62,500 bases of DNA, from assembly GCA_964020155.1 (NCBI GenBank), contig OZ026565.1, forward strand, positions 2,562,501-2,625,000. Reading direction: 5' to 3'. The DNA is from Chondrilla cf. caribensis (lineage: Eukaryota; Porifera; Demospongiae; Chondrillida; Chondrillidae). Below, in pieces: positions 1-38,565 of the stretch. Made by a program: the position numbers and the translations under genes. Below the pieces are notes generated by a model that was not told the origin of the DNA, ran no database searches, and saw only the letters and a list, made by a program, of their open reading frames with translations. How positions within the stretch are numbered: the stretch's first letter is position 1; every line of letters starts with the position of its first letter.

Positions 1-3000
1 CCCATACTGAAGATCTCCCAAAGACAAACTCCATATGACCACCTAGTAGTATGTGTACGAGTGAAACAGTAGACATTTTGTATATACTTGCTGCATATAA
101 TATGTGTGGATAGAAATTTCATGTAAGTCATTGATAAAATTGCTATGCATTAACTCGAAATGGAAGTTTTTATGCTTTCATTGTTAATAGAAATTTCTCC
201 ACAAGTCCACAAAAACAGAGGACTAAACCCAACAAGATACGAATATAAATACAGGTTGTGTTTGAAATTTAGTCATGCCATGTATTTTTCATAAGAAAAA
301 AAGTAGGTATAACTTTGTTTTGAACACACCACACTTTTGTATTGTTGTTTTATGCCTACTACAAAGGGCCACCTAATATAAACACTTTGAGAATATTAAG
401 TACTCTAATTTTCAAAGATACTTTTTGATACAAGTGTCACTTAATACTAGTACTGGAAATTGGCTTTAAAAATCAAACTGATTATTAGTAACTATCATAG
501 TTACTGTAACTAACTGTTTAATAGGTTGATCACTGGAAGTAATCAAGTGGGCGTAACTGGGAACCCTGCACTCCCAACTTATTAAACTAGGGAATTGTAC
601 AGTATAAATGTGATATGTAGTCTTTAGGTCCCTTTCACATTTGCAGTACCCTTGAAGTACATAATCAAGTCCATGTATAGCGAAGGTTTTGAATAATATG
701 AATGGATAAGTGTTTTACTTATTCGATTACTTCCTGTGATAAAGTATACAGTATGTGAATGTTGGGAGATACCAGCAACATGTGACTCACACATCAGATT
801 TCTCACTGAATGTCCCGGTTTCGAAGGTTTCTGGAGACATCCAGCGAAGAGGTAGCTTGTCCTTCATTGAGGATACATACTCCTTGGTATTCCTGGCTAG
901 ACCAAAGTCTGCAATTTTCAGTACCTTACTCTCGTCTACTAAGATGTTCCTACAGGCTAGGTCTCGATGTAAAACACCCAGTGAGGACAGGTATTGCTGG
1001 TCAGGGAGAAGGAATACAGGAAGAATATGTCATGGCGTACAGCACATGCGTGCAAGACAGGAGACAGCAATTATGCACATTTTATAAAAGTACTGACGTG
1101 TATATATAATATTATATTCCTCAGGCATACACAATATATGAAAATAATATAACTATATACCAGAAATAATAATAATATTAGTGTATATTATTAAGGGAAT
1201 AATTAATAGTTAATATTTTCAGTTCCAGTAATCAGAGTACTATTAATAATATTAATAGTACTCTGATTACTGGAACTGAAACATATGTATATCTGTGGTT
1301 ATTGCAGTCATATTACATATACTCTTTAGCTGTAGATTCATGATTCTCAGATATTGTTAACTTTGATGCACAATATCCAGAGAGAGTTAAAATGTACAAT
1401 GGTTGAATCATATACTGTATACACATACCATGCCGTCTGCTAATTGATATGCGAAAGATATCAAATCCGATTCTGCTACATCACAAGTACCATCCTCTTC
1501 AGTCCGCTGATCCCAATCAGGAATGATTTCTTGATCAAGGTCATCCTCTGCTTTTTGAACTTCATCACTGTCATTATTGGAATCATGGTGATGGTTCACA
1601 TCCATGTCTGGGTGTGCATCTTGTTCAGCATTTTGCTCTGTGATTGAACATTTGTCTACACTACTGATTGGATCCAATCCATTAAAATTTCCATCATTAT
1701 CCTCATGTTTTACACTGTCTTTACATTGCTGCAAAAATTGAACTAACTATTACTCTCCACAAGGGTAAGCACACACATATATAGGTATGCACACAAGTGC
1801 CTGATAAATATATGAATGCAATGTCTATCTATATACTTACAGCTTTTCCTGCAGATCTCAAATAGTCCCGAAGATTACCATGTGAAACAAACTCCAATAC
1901 AAGGGCTAGAGGTACAGACATGGTGATACAACCAACCATCTTCACCACATGAGCATTGTTCCCTATGGATACTCTCTTCATTATGTCAATTTCTTTTAGA
2001 AATGTTTCCATGCACTCCTTTGAGCTAGTGTCTGAAGTAGATATAATAATATTATGTTATGATTATAATGCTAATAATAGTGGGTTCAATATTACACTTA
2101 ATCAGTGCATTATATAAAAATTGTATCATTCACAATGATATGCATATACGCTATACCCTGGTGTTATGACAATTTATACTGACATATATATACTATTTCT
2201 TACCTTGTTTTCATCAATTAATCCCGATTGATGAAACCTGTCTGGTGACCTGTACTGTTACGTATATTTCATATGTTTTATGTCACATATCAATTGCCCA
2301 AGTACTAGGATATGAATACATATTCTTGTATATAATTGTGTTAACCGATTAGACTAGATGTAGAAACACAATTAGTAAAGATCATCACTTTTAAATCCAC
2401 ACAGTTGTGTGGTCTCAGACTGCAGCTCAGCAGTACCACGAGTGCAGTAGGAAAGGAGAATTGAGAGGGCAAGTTGCTGTAGTGGCTTTGTGGCTAGTGG
2501 TTATGGTGACTACAGTCAGACACCCTGGGTTCGAGTCCCACAGTTGCCGGGTTTTTTTCATTTCTCCTTTCTCCCCAAACAGGTTGATTTCCAATGAAAC
2601 TTCTATAATTACTGTCAGAACTGTCATTTTGCATATATATTAGTGCTGGGACGATTAATTGATTAATCAATTAATCAATCGATATTCATTTCAAATCTGA
2701 TTATCGTTAATAGCGCAAGCAAATCGATTAATCACAGGAAATAATTAAGTGAGTAGACCAAGAAGCCACCCCGCCTTATTACCCAATACCTTCACTCATG
2801 GGTTCAATTCTGTACTTCAAGAGTACTTGAAATGTGAAAAGGACCCTGTGGAGTTCACTTCATGTCTATTGGATGACTACTTAGTCTAATAAAGTGGGAG
2901 TGGTTTCCGGTTACGCCCGCTTAATTACTTCCTGTGATTAATCGATTAATCAATCGGTTACTGTGTACTGATTATCGATTTGAAAATTTCAGCTGATTCC

Positions 3001-6000
3001 CAGCCCTAATATATATATATATATGTATTCATATTTCATATTGCCACATACAAGTGAACATTTTCATCAATAATTGTGAAAGTAGTGACTTTCTTTTGGA
3101 GGGCAGTGTAGACACTCAGTGTTGCATGTCTATTGATCATATATTATAGTGAAATCAAGTCTTAAACAGGGGTCATAACATATGATATAATATACATGTT
3201 CTTGCATACCTTTGAGAACTTTAATAGCCACAGATTGTACTGACTTCCCCTGGACCATCATGTGGTCCTTGAAGGTTCTTATGGTGACAGAATTAGCAGT
3301 GAGACTCAACATGCCTTTGAAAACTGTTCCAAAGTTACCACTGCCAATTTTAGACTCAAGTTGGAAGTCACTTCTTGCTAGTTCCCACTTGTCAGCTTGT
3401 TGTGGTAGGAAACTGAACTGGACATCACAAAATAAGCAGAGATCCAGAGATTATCACGTCACTGAATGTATGTAATGTCATTCAAATTACTAAGAAGAAG
3501 CTAGAACATTTCACATTAGGTGATTCACTACATTAATATGGGTGTATTGTACAAAAACACTACAGTTCCCCAGATGAGTATGGTTGAGAATTTTGTACCA
3601 GTACATACTATATAAATGACCCTTCCGAATGAAATAGTCATACTCTGATTTGAATGGACACACACATATTACATACTGATTGACTGCCAGCTATTGTTGT
3701 TGCTTGCGGTAGTGAAGATTCCTTGATGAGACTATATACAGAGAAAGATTATATTGATGCTAAAATTCCACAAATCATATACAGACTGTCCATTAAAATT
3801 ACATGTATGCATCAGTCTAATATTATAGTCTACCTGTCTATATGCATTATTTTCAATAGCCTTCAATTTTGAATACAAAACCTAAAATTGATAGATTGCA
3901 ATGATCATCATGCAGTGAGTGGTGAACTCATAAACCGGATTTGATTCATTCATCATTCTGAGTCTCATGATGATGAGCATATATATAAATAATTTACTAC
4001 AGCTATAAGATTAGGCATTAATCTTCCACTCGTATACTATACACCATTAATTTGTCATTACCAATTTGGTCCATTCCTTTGGCAAATAACATAATCTTAC
4101 AGTGTGAAGCTATAAATGTGGCAATAAGGAATTTATAGTCAATATACCTTAAACACGGAACAAATATCATTCGCATTGCTCTTTTACATTTTGTAGATAC
4201 AGTATGTATATACACAACAGTTACTGTAGTCTGACATTGGTTACATGCAATCAGGGTTTCAGCCAGAGAAGAATTTAAAGGGGGGATTCATTGTCAAGTC
4301 CACCATCATGGCCTGGTACTATATACAATTTGTGTAATCACATGAAACAATGAATTCAATAACCCTATAATGATATAGAATGACAAGGGAACAGCAGATG
4401 AGGAAGGGAGTGTGTAAACAAGAGGCGGTCCTACTTTATGGCTTTAGCTGAAACCCTGCACAATCTCCATAATATGCATGCATATAAACTAATTTATGGT
4501 AAATTAAGATGAACTCAGCTTAGTTCTATTAGGACTAAGTGAGAATATAATGTTATTCTGAAATAAATAAGTGTACACATACATACATGTACGTGGAATG
4601 GTAATGTACTATGTGACATTGTATGTAAGCTGTCCATATGACCGACCTTAAGAGGTTCTTCTGCCTCCTTCTCCAAGACAGAAATATGGCTGTTGTTAGA
4701 GCTATGCATCCAGTGATAACTCCTATGAGCACAGCCATGACAATTATTATTTCTGATTGATCAGTGCTGGTTGGTTGTATTGAAGGCAGTGTGCTTGAAG
4801 GCAGTGTGCTTGAAGGCAGTGTGCTTGAAGGCAGTGTGATTGAAAGCAGTTCAAGGGCTATGGAATTGTATCATTCAATAGGAGAATAACATAAAATTTT
4901 ACATAGGAAATCTCTAAGAAAGAAAGATTCTGGCTACAAATACATACACCTGACACACACAAGATTGAACCTACTGATAGAGTTAATGGGTCACACTGTT
5001 TATATGTAAGGAGGTAACAGTGAACAAAGACATATGAAAAAGACCCTTGAACCCTTGAAAGTACATCAGATTGTTGCAACATGCAAATCAGTTGAACACA
5101 ATTACATGTATATTTTACCTGTTCTACTTGAACAGGAAATTTGAACAATATTGTCGTGATTGCACTCCCTTTCATATGTTCCCTCGCTGGGACATTCAAG
5201 AAGCATTGATTCATTCCCTGAACAGTTAAGGCTAGCAAACTGTAGTACTATTTCACTTCTTCCAGCCAGAGAAAGATTACTGTAGATTGAATTGTTACTC
5301 AGGTTGAAAAAGCCTTTGCCTTGGTATCCTAACTGCCTACAAACCACTTCAGTGTCCTCAGCATCCCATGTGTATCCATCACTACAGATTAAGGACCATG
5401 AATTGAGTTTCTTTAGATAAACTTGGAGTGCACCACTGAATTTATCATCTGATAATCGATATGCAAATCTGAGTGAACCATGTTGTGACTCTACACACAA
5501 AGAGAGAGGAAATGATTAACTGTAATGAAGAGGTGCTAGTAATCAGAGAATACAAACTAAATCCACAATATTAAAAACATGCCAAATAACGTGGACATAA
5601 ACTGGCTACAGTTCGCATCTGCAAAATAAACTAATTATAACACACCATTAATTTTGAAAAATAGTTACCTGCTTTCAAAGGGAAATAGCCAACTTCACTG
5701 TAACATACTTCAACTGAATAATTACCGGCATCCAGTGTTCCTGGAGGTATTGTGAGTTCACCAATGTTACCCCCCCTTGTGAACCCTGTTAATTCATTAG
5801 TACTATTTCCAACATAAATGGCTTCACCTATAACAAATTTATGCATATATATTAGAATCGTTACTAAGACACATTAACACAAAAGCATTTTCTATCTTAA
5901 GATTGTCAAATACAGCATAAGAACGTACTTTTGACTACCTCATCTAGAGAATTTCTAACAAGGACTTTATATGTCCGTCCTTGTAGTACTCTCCACCTTA

Positions 6001-8100
6001 TTGTCACACTTTCATTCAATGTGATGCTTTGTGGGACACCTATCAGAGGGGATCAAAATTATGTGAAAACATGATGTCATAATTATCATTACAGGATTAC
6101 TATTATTATTATTATGTGAAAACATGATGTTATAATTATCATTACAGGATTACCATTATATTATTACAATACCTTATAATATTATATTAACTCCATTTCA
6201 AGTAACCTGCTATTAATTAATTTTGCAGAAGGTTCTTATGAAATGAATTGATCACAAACTTCACATAAGCACACATTTACATGCAAAATTTGTATATCTT
6301 TAATTTTGAACTCATGTCCTGATTCAAAATTTCATCTTATATGTATCATTTTATCATTCATTAAGAAAAATCACTGAGTACTGCAAATAACTTTCCAATC
6401 CTGTAAGAATATTTAGTGTATGTACATACTTTGTTTACAATATTATAGTATGTTTTCATTGTCGGTCGACATTTCATTTGATACTTGCATAACATTCAAC
6501 AGTTTTCATAACTATGAATGAATCCATATGTATCAGCTACACAAAACTGTGCAGATTTAGCTTGGAATTAGATTTAGAATGAAGTTGCTGTATTTCAGAT
6601 AATCGTCACTCCAGTCTTCTTTCCCTTCTCCTAACCATTTCTCGGGAAGACTTTTAGTGAGTAAGACAAAGGCTGTATGGCATGATTGCATTTTGTATGT
6701 TATACTGCCCTAATGTTCATGTCATCACCAGAATAGCATCAATGGCTATCACAAACATTAATAAAATATAAGCTAAATGAATGTACTCTTTGTACAGTAT
6801 TCAGCTAGGGCTTCGTACGTATATCATAAAATTGCTGCGTAATGGTGCTATTTCCATGGCAATGAACACTACACTTATTGGAACTGGAAGGGGAAAATGT
6901 CAGAAGTGTCTCAATCACTTTTACTACTGTAAGGAGGGCTCAACAGGTTTCTATGTTAAATGTGCCAAAGTTATAACATTATATCCTGCATATGTTGTGG
7001 ATAATAATTTGCTGACAAGTGTCATATTCCTTATCATTGCATATTCCCTGGAAAGTTCTAAGTTTCAAATTAGCATCAATAGAATGGATTGCTATGATGT
7101 GTTACTGTGACTATAATAGTAGTGCTAATGAGATAACACACAGGTTCACTTTGCACTCACTGAGATCAAGTGAATTGCAATCACAACTCTGTCCCGCAGG
7201 TAGTGAACAACTGGATAACGGTGAACAATGTCCGGAGTTGTCCAGCGAATATCCCTCCTCACAATAGCAACCAGGTCCTACATTTCTGCCAATTTCGAAA
7301 CAGGTTATTTTCTGACCACATATTTGAAATTTCATATCCTTAGCAGTAACAGGATGGTCAGATCCAGGTAGGATAACTTGTCTACAAGAATAGCTTGATT
7401 GCAAGGCATTGCTCAGGCTTACAGCTGTGTAGTAAATTGGAGAATGTACTACTAAAGTACCTGAATCTGCATAACAACCTTGTAATGTTAAATGATACAC
7501 TTTTTAAAGTGTCTTACTTGTGAAAAAGGATGTAACAAAATAACAGCTTGAGCAGTTGACTGTCAACTTCAGAGTAGAATATTGGGGTACACCAGCTACA
7601 CAAGTTTGTATACTGGTGGTAAAATAACAATAGCTCCCAGGTGAACCTGTGTTTTATAAAATAATACATAATAATAATTATTACATGCTTCATTAAAAGT
7701 TCAAATAATAATTGACATACAGTGCACAACATAGTATGTAACAATTGAAAGCGCCTTGATGTAGCTCACATGTAAAATCATGAAACTGAAGGTATGCAAT
7801 TATCACTACACTTGTATGATACAAGTATAAACATGTCCAACTCAACCACATAAGCTGCATGCATGTATTCACACACATGCATACATACATACCCAGAACA
7901 CTTACATTTTTGATTATCCTTCACTTGAAACCTTTCTTCCCCAGGAACTTCCTCTAGCAAGGATATTGAACAAGGGGGATTAGAAGAATGCCAAGCAAGT
8001 TGTACCTTCCAAACACCCTCCACAGGGACATAAAAAGTTCTTAAGCCACTCAATGGTACTATACATGTACACCAGCGTTGAGGAAAACCAGCAATGCTAA
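1..8100 (-). CDS. Receptor tyrosine kinase with SRCR ectodomain (partial at both ends)
   Basis: Twelve exons join in phase: 7906-8100, 7518-7646, 7161-7478, 5929-6039, 5669-5827, 5119-5490, 4647-4857, 3210-3412, 1841-2031, 1429-1728, 791-996 and 1-42 (cut by the window edge), about 811 residues. In order they encode Cys-rich segments (7161-8100, partly EGF-like), a two-exon beta-rich segment, an SRCR domain (5119-5490, with VCRQLGYQG), a Ser/Thr/Pro stalk, one membrane helix (MAVLIGVITGCIALTTAIF) followed by RRR, and a kinase. The kinase shows GSGNFG, VAIK, HRDLACRN, DFGLAR and PLRWMSPE, then WSYGVCLWEIFS at the left edge. The HRDLACRN loop marks a tyrosine kinase. An acidic insert of about 75 residues follows the hinge (1429-1728). 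A plasma-membrane receptor is expected. The donor at 4646 (gtcggt) is weak but the phase fits. The signal-peptide exon upstream of 8100 and the C-terminus are not seen. Confidence 0.88.
448..735. repeat. Degenerate copy of the hAT-type MITE family
   Basis: It starts TAGTACTGGAAATTGG and contains pieces shared with the intact element at 2641-3008, such as the GGGCGTAACTGGGA stretch, the CCTTGAAGTAC stretch and CTTCCTGTGAT, in rearranged order. It lies between the last two visible kinase exons. The boundaries are approximate. Confidence 0.5.
1217..1281. repeat. Perfect 32-bp inverted repeat (hairpin), 1-nt centre
   Basis: Arm 1217-1248 is the exact reverse complement of 1250-1281, with a single A between them. 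It lies in the intron between kinase exons 1429-1728 and 791-996. I see no target duplication or coding content. Confidence 0.9.
2465..2565 (+). repeat. tRNA-derived SINE-like sequence
   Basis: An A-box-like TGGCTAGTGG is followed about 45 bp later by a perfect B box GGTTCGAGTCC and then a T7 run, as in a Pol III promoter with terminator. The flanks do not form a good acceptor stem, so a SINE head or tRNA pseudogene is likelier than a working tRNA. It lies in a kinase-gene intron next to a MITE. Confidence 0.5.
2641..3008. mobile_element. hAT-type MITE (368 bp)
   Basis: The left end is TAGTGCTGGGA and the right end is TCCCAGCCCTA, an imperfect terminal inverted repeat of the TAGNG type typical of hAT elements. 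Both flanks are ATATATAT, compatible with but not proof of an 8-bp target duplication. The interior has many ATTAATCAAT stretches and no coding capacity. Related copies are at 45819-46021, 54734-54847 and 56160-56317. Confidence 0.8.
4784..4850 (-). repeat. 18-bp tandem repeat in the receptor stalk exon
   Basis: Three near-identical 18-bp units plus a partial unit encode TLPSS steps just outside the predicted membrane helix of the receptor kinase. The Ser/Thr/Pro content suggests an O-glycosylated stalk. Gain or loss of a unit would keep the reading frame. Confidence 0.8.
6059..6160. repeat. Local tandem duplication in a receptor-kinase intron
   Basis: A unit of about 43 bp starting ATGTGAAAACATGATG occurs at about 6059-6101 and 6115-6157 with one or two differences, separated by an ATT run. 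It is non-coding. Confidence 0.75.
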
Positions 8101-10761
8101 CTGTATGTGGTAGAAGAAAATGGCATTATTTGAATCTTGTTAAAATAGAGAATTTAAAATAGTATTGACAACAATATGATACAATATTATGACAATAATG
8201 GAACTATAATGAAACTTATTATGCAAGTGTGCAGCTCTCACTGGTTCAGGGGTGGAGGACCAACATAATAATTATAGTCAAAATATATAGAGTTGTGATG
8301 TCACAGGTATGCTGAATCTGATTGGTGCACGAATAACAATTGCAAGTTTCTCATGCAAATAGAATTATTATGATCCTTCACTGTAATGTAACTATGTCCA
8401 CAGTTATACTTCACAGAATACTATAGAATAATTCAAAGTTTAGCCTAGGTATGGATCAGCCTTGTAGATTCGGAAGCCTTTCGATCACCTTCCTCACCTG
8501 TAACGTTGGCGGCTGATGATTAAAGGTTGTCTGTTTGCTTGAAATGTCTACTATTGGTCTCGAAATTGGACCCCTTTGCCATTCGACCAGAATATTTTCG
8601 CGGTTTCTGAAGTCATAATAATTGTGGTGAGCGCGAAGGGAGCCTCATAATAATTGACAAAAACTGTAACTAGACGTACGAACGTAAACTTTGTAGACGA
8701 CCGAGGTTTTTATTCCTGCTAATAAAATAATATGAAATAGCTGCCGTCCATTTCCGGTAGTCTTGCTTCCAATACCTAACTGAAGACTGACAAGCTTTGG
8801 CTGTACATGTATTCACTGAGCGTTGGTTTCGCTATAATATTGGACCGGTGTCGCAGTTTTCTCTCATGAATGACGATTCATGGAGCAGCGTTTTATAAGA
8901 CTTATTGATGTACGTTTGCCTGGATCGTTAATTATGATAGCACTACCGATCCTGCTCCAGTCTAACGTTTGGCATCTCGCTAATTCGGCCAACGAGCATT
9001 GGCTTTGTCCTGGCTTCCGCGCTTTCGTAGATGTTTGAATCTTTGTTTTCCTCGGCACCGTCCGCAAAATAGAAAGTACCGTTTTCCTCTCAATTACGGG
9101 CAGGATCCCATGCAGTATTGTGTGTGCAGATATCACACTTCGACCACATAATGAATGCCTGCTCTCACCGAAGCTTTGCGAGCCCCCTCAAAACCTTGTC
9201 CGATTTTCAAACTATTACAGAAACTGTAACTTCAGTAGTAAATATTATACTGTAATCAAGAATGGCGGCCGGAGCGCGTATATACGACCAGTTACAATCA
9301 CAAACGTTTGCTCTATCTTTGGTCTGACGTCTCAGGCGTTGATATACGTGGATACCGCCTCCGAATTTCTATTGCAAATTGGAGCTGTACCGAAGAATAA
9401 ACCATAGACTACCGATAGACTACTGTAATGTTATTTGAATCAGATCTACTAGTCTATAATTTATTATGGTTGATATAGGTGGTAAAGATTGAAAGAAAAC
9501 GTTTAAAATAGCTTTTCGTCATTCCTACGCAATCGATGGGCCCTTAATTCGTACCCGACGGATGGAACACGACGATTCACATAAAACGCGCGTTATTATA
9601 ATTTGGTAGTTCGGGGTAGACGATACTTATACTATATTATTCTTCAAGTCTTAGATTATTTTCCTTGACCATAGCTAAAGAAATTAAAGATGAACCATAG
9701 ATATCATTTCTCTACTACACAACCACTCAATTTCGCCCTGTGTGAATAAATGCCATGTTACCTTTCATATAACTTAACGTGATACTTACTTGTTCCCCAA
9801 AACAAGAGCCAGAACATTTCTTCCAGTGAAGTTAAGGGGTATACGGCAACAACTAGTATCAAGTATTATTCTATCACACACACCTGCCCGGAAAACACGA
9901 GTACAAACTCTCCTGCAGAGAAATATATCATCGATATCACTGATGCAAAACTGCCTGATTGACATCCCTTTCAAATGAGGAAACAATTAGGTTTGAGGCT
10001 ACCTTCGAAGCTTATGTGCATAACATGATACAATAAATCAGCCAACTGTGACAATAGCATGATCATAATAATTATTGGTAGCTAAATCAAGTTAAAAAGT
10101 TAAAATCAGTAATATTATACAATATGTTTAGTGGCTTCTTCATGTCCTCCATGTCTTGTTCCCTGATGAAGGCAGGGGTGTGAATGTGTGTGGAGAAATC
10201 CCAGGTTTGTGATTCGAACCACAGCTAGCCCTCTTGTCATCCCTTAAAGTACTTCCCCCCTCCCCCCTCACCCACCCCCAGATCATATTATGTGCTAAGG
10301 GTTGAGGTTAGGTCATACATTGTATAATAGCCATAACCATTTTGCATGTCCATATGCAATGACCCCAATATAATAGCTTCATGATTGCTGCTGTGCCACA
10401 CTGGTGTGCACGTGGTCATTTATATAGCATGCAGTACCCCACATGCAAACCACACACCACCTGAAGAGATGATAATATGACTATTATCATCTTTTACTGC
10501 AGTGGTGATGGTGAGAATTACAACCTTGTCCAAGGAATTTTAGTGATGGGCTGGAGCTTGATCAAAAACAGTTAAATATTATGTTCAGGCGCATAAAAGT
10601 ACAAGGAATATTATGAGTAATTAGAAATAGAGTCTAATTGAACACTGCAGACATCTTTGTACTAGGGACCCCTGTGGTGCCATTACTTCACCATTTCTAT
10701 AAGAAAAGGTCTTCAAATGGTTATAATCTCCTCTGTTTTGCTGTAGACCTTAATTAGGTAT

Positions 10762-10798
<37 letters not shown>

Positions 10799-11231
10799 CT
10801 CCTTTTCCATCAAAAATATTAATTTTCCACTTTTATTAATTTTCCACTTTTATTAATATTTTGTAACTTAAAAGTACTGCAAATTAACCTCATCACAACA
10901 TATGTACTTCTGTTGGGTTATCATGCATCTTCAAGAGTAACAGGCTATAGGAACGACAACATGAGATTTTTGGGATTTTAAATTCCTTGGGTAGCTTCTC
11001 CACAATAAAACAATAACTTCTTTACAGCTGATAAGATCATAATAATATTATTGCTATGTGTATTAGTATGGATGCATTCTTTACAAAACTATAAAATTCA
11101 AACAAATCATTTTCTTATTATCATAACTTTAGTACTACAGTACTCGGCAGTTTATTGTTTATCTTACAAACAATTAATGTAAACAATCTATGTATGTTTT
11201 ACAATTAAAATTGGCCACAATGATTGACGAC
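8101..11231. other. Gene-free stretch; probable 5' region of the receptor kinase
   Basis: I see no recognisable coding exon. The stretch 8480-9420 is richer in GC and CpG than its surroundings, as expected of a promoter or first exon, and would suit the 5' end of the minus-strand kinase gene. A degenerate B-box SINE-like piece occurs near 10180-10225 (reverse strand), a (TA)n tract at 10768-10791 and an 18-bp direct duplication near 10826-10858. The 3' end of the helicase gene closes the interval. Confidence 0.4.
11151..11156 (-). terminator. Polyadenylation signal AATAAA of the helicase gene
   Basis: On the minus strand AATAAA lies about 76 bp past the stop codon at 11232-11234 of the triple-helicase gene, a normal spacing for a short 3' UTR. 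Confidence 0.6.
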
Positions 11232-37930
<26,699 letters not shown>

Positions 37931-38565
37931 CATTTGTGTTCATACTTACAGATCACTTTTGTGAGTGTGCACATTTGTTTGTATGTGTACATGCATGTCT
38001 GCAAATGTGCGTATACATGGGTGTCTGTGTGTGCATACATTATATTTGGATGTGGGTGCCAATGTGTGCTTGTGTAGGTGCACAACATGCAGTGTGTGTG
38101 TGTGCCTGTGCCAGAATATTCCACCAAAATTATTTTTTTAGGTGATAATATATATTATATATATTTATATATGTGCAAATAATGTCAACATGTCAATTAT
38201 TCATACATGAACATGTGGAAGTTCGGAACAGTATACGAGTGGGGGTTATTGCATGTATATATTTTATATATCTATGCCAATGATATAATATATTTTACAA
38301 TCAATTCGATATTATGTACATAAATTCCTATCTATACAAATACTCGCTTATACATTTTCCATAATTACTCACATACGTACGTAGTTAATTGTAGCATACA
38401 GCATGATAATAATAATAATAAGATAGTCTGATTGTGCCTTGTCTACAAAAGTGCATGGCTTTGACTCAGGCAGAAGACCTGTCTCAGATATGTGATAGTA
38501 TACGAATTAATTGAACTGGCATTAAAGTAGACATTAATTGAATGAGAGTAGTGTTATCTCTCCAC

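Noticed and set aside
2465..2565. A functional tRNA gene
   Set aside because: A and B boxes are present but I could not form an acceptor stem or a convincing anticodon arm, so it was kept only as SINE-like.
8864..9407. Frames on both strands in the GC-rich block, including a Kozak-like AAGAATGGCGGCC at 9250
   Set aside because: The plus frame from that ATG ends after about 22 codons and the others show no domain. They are better explained by base composition near a promoter.
9786..9986. Possible minus-strand exon ending at a good donor (GTAAGTAT)
   Set aside because: No matching upstream or downstream exon and no recognisable family; it is preceded at once by a stop in frame. One splice-like site is not enough.
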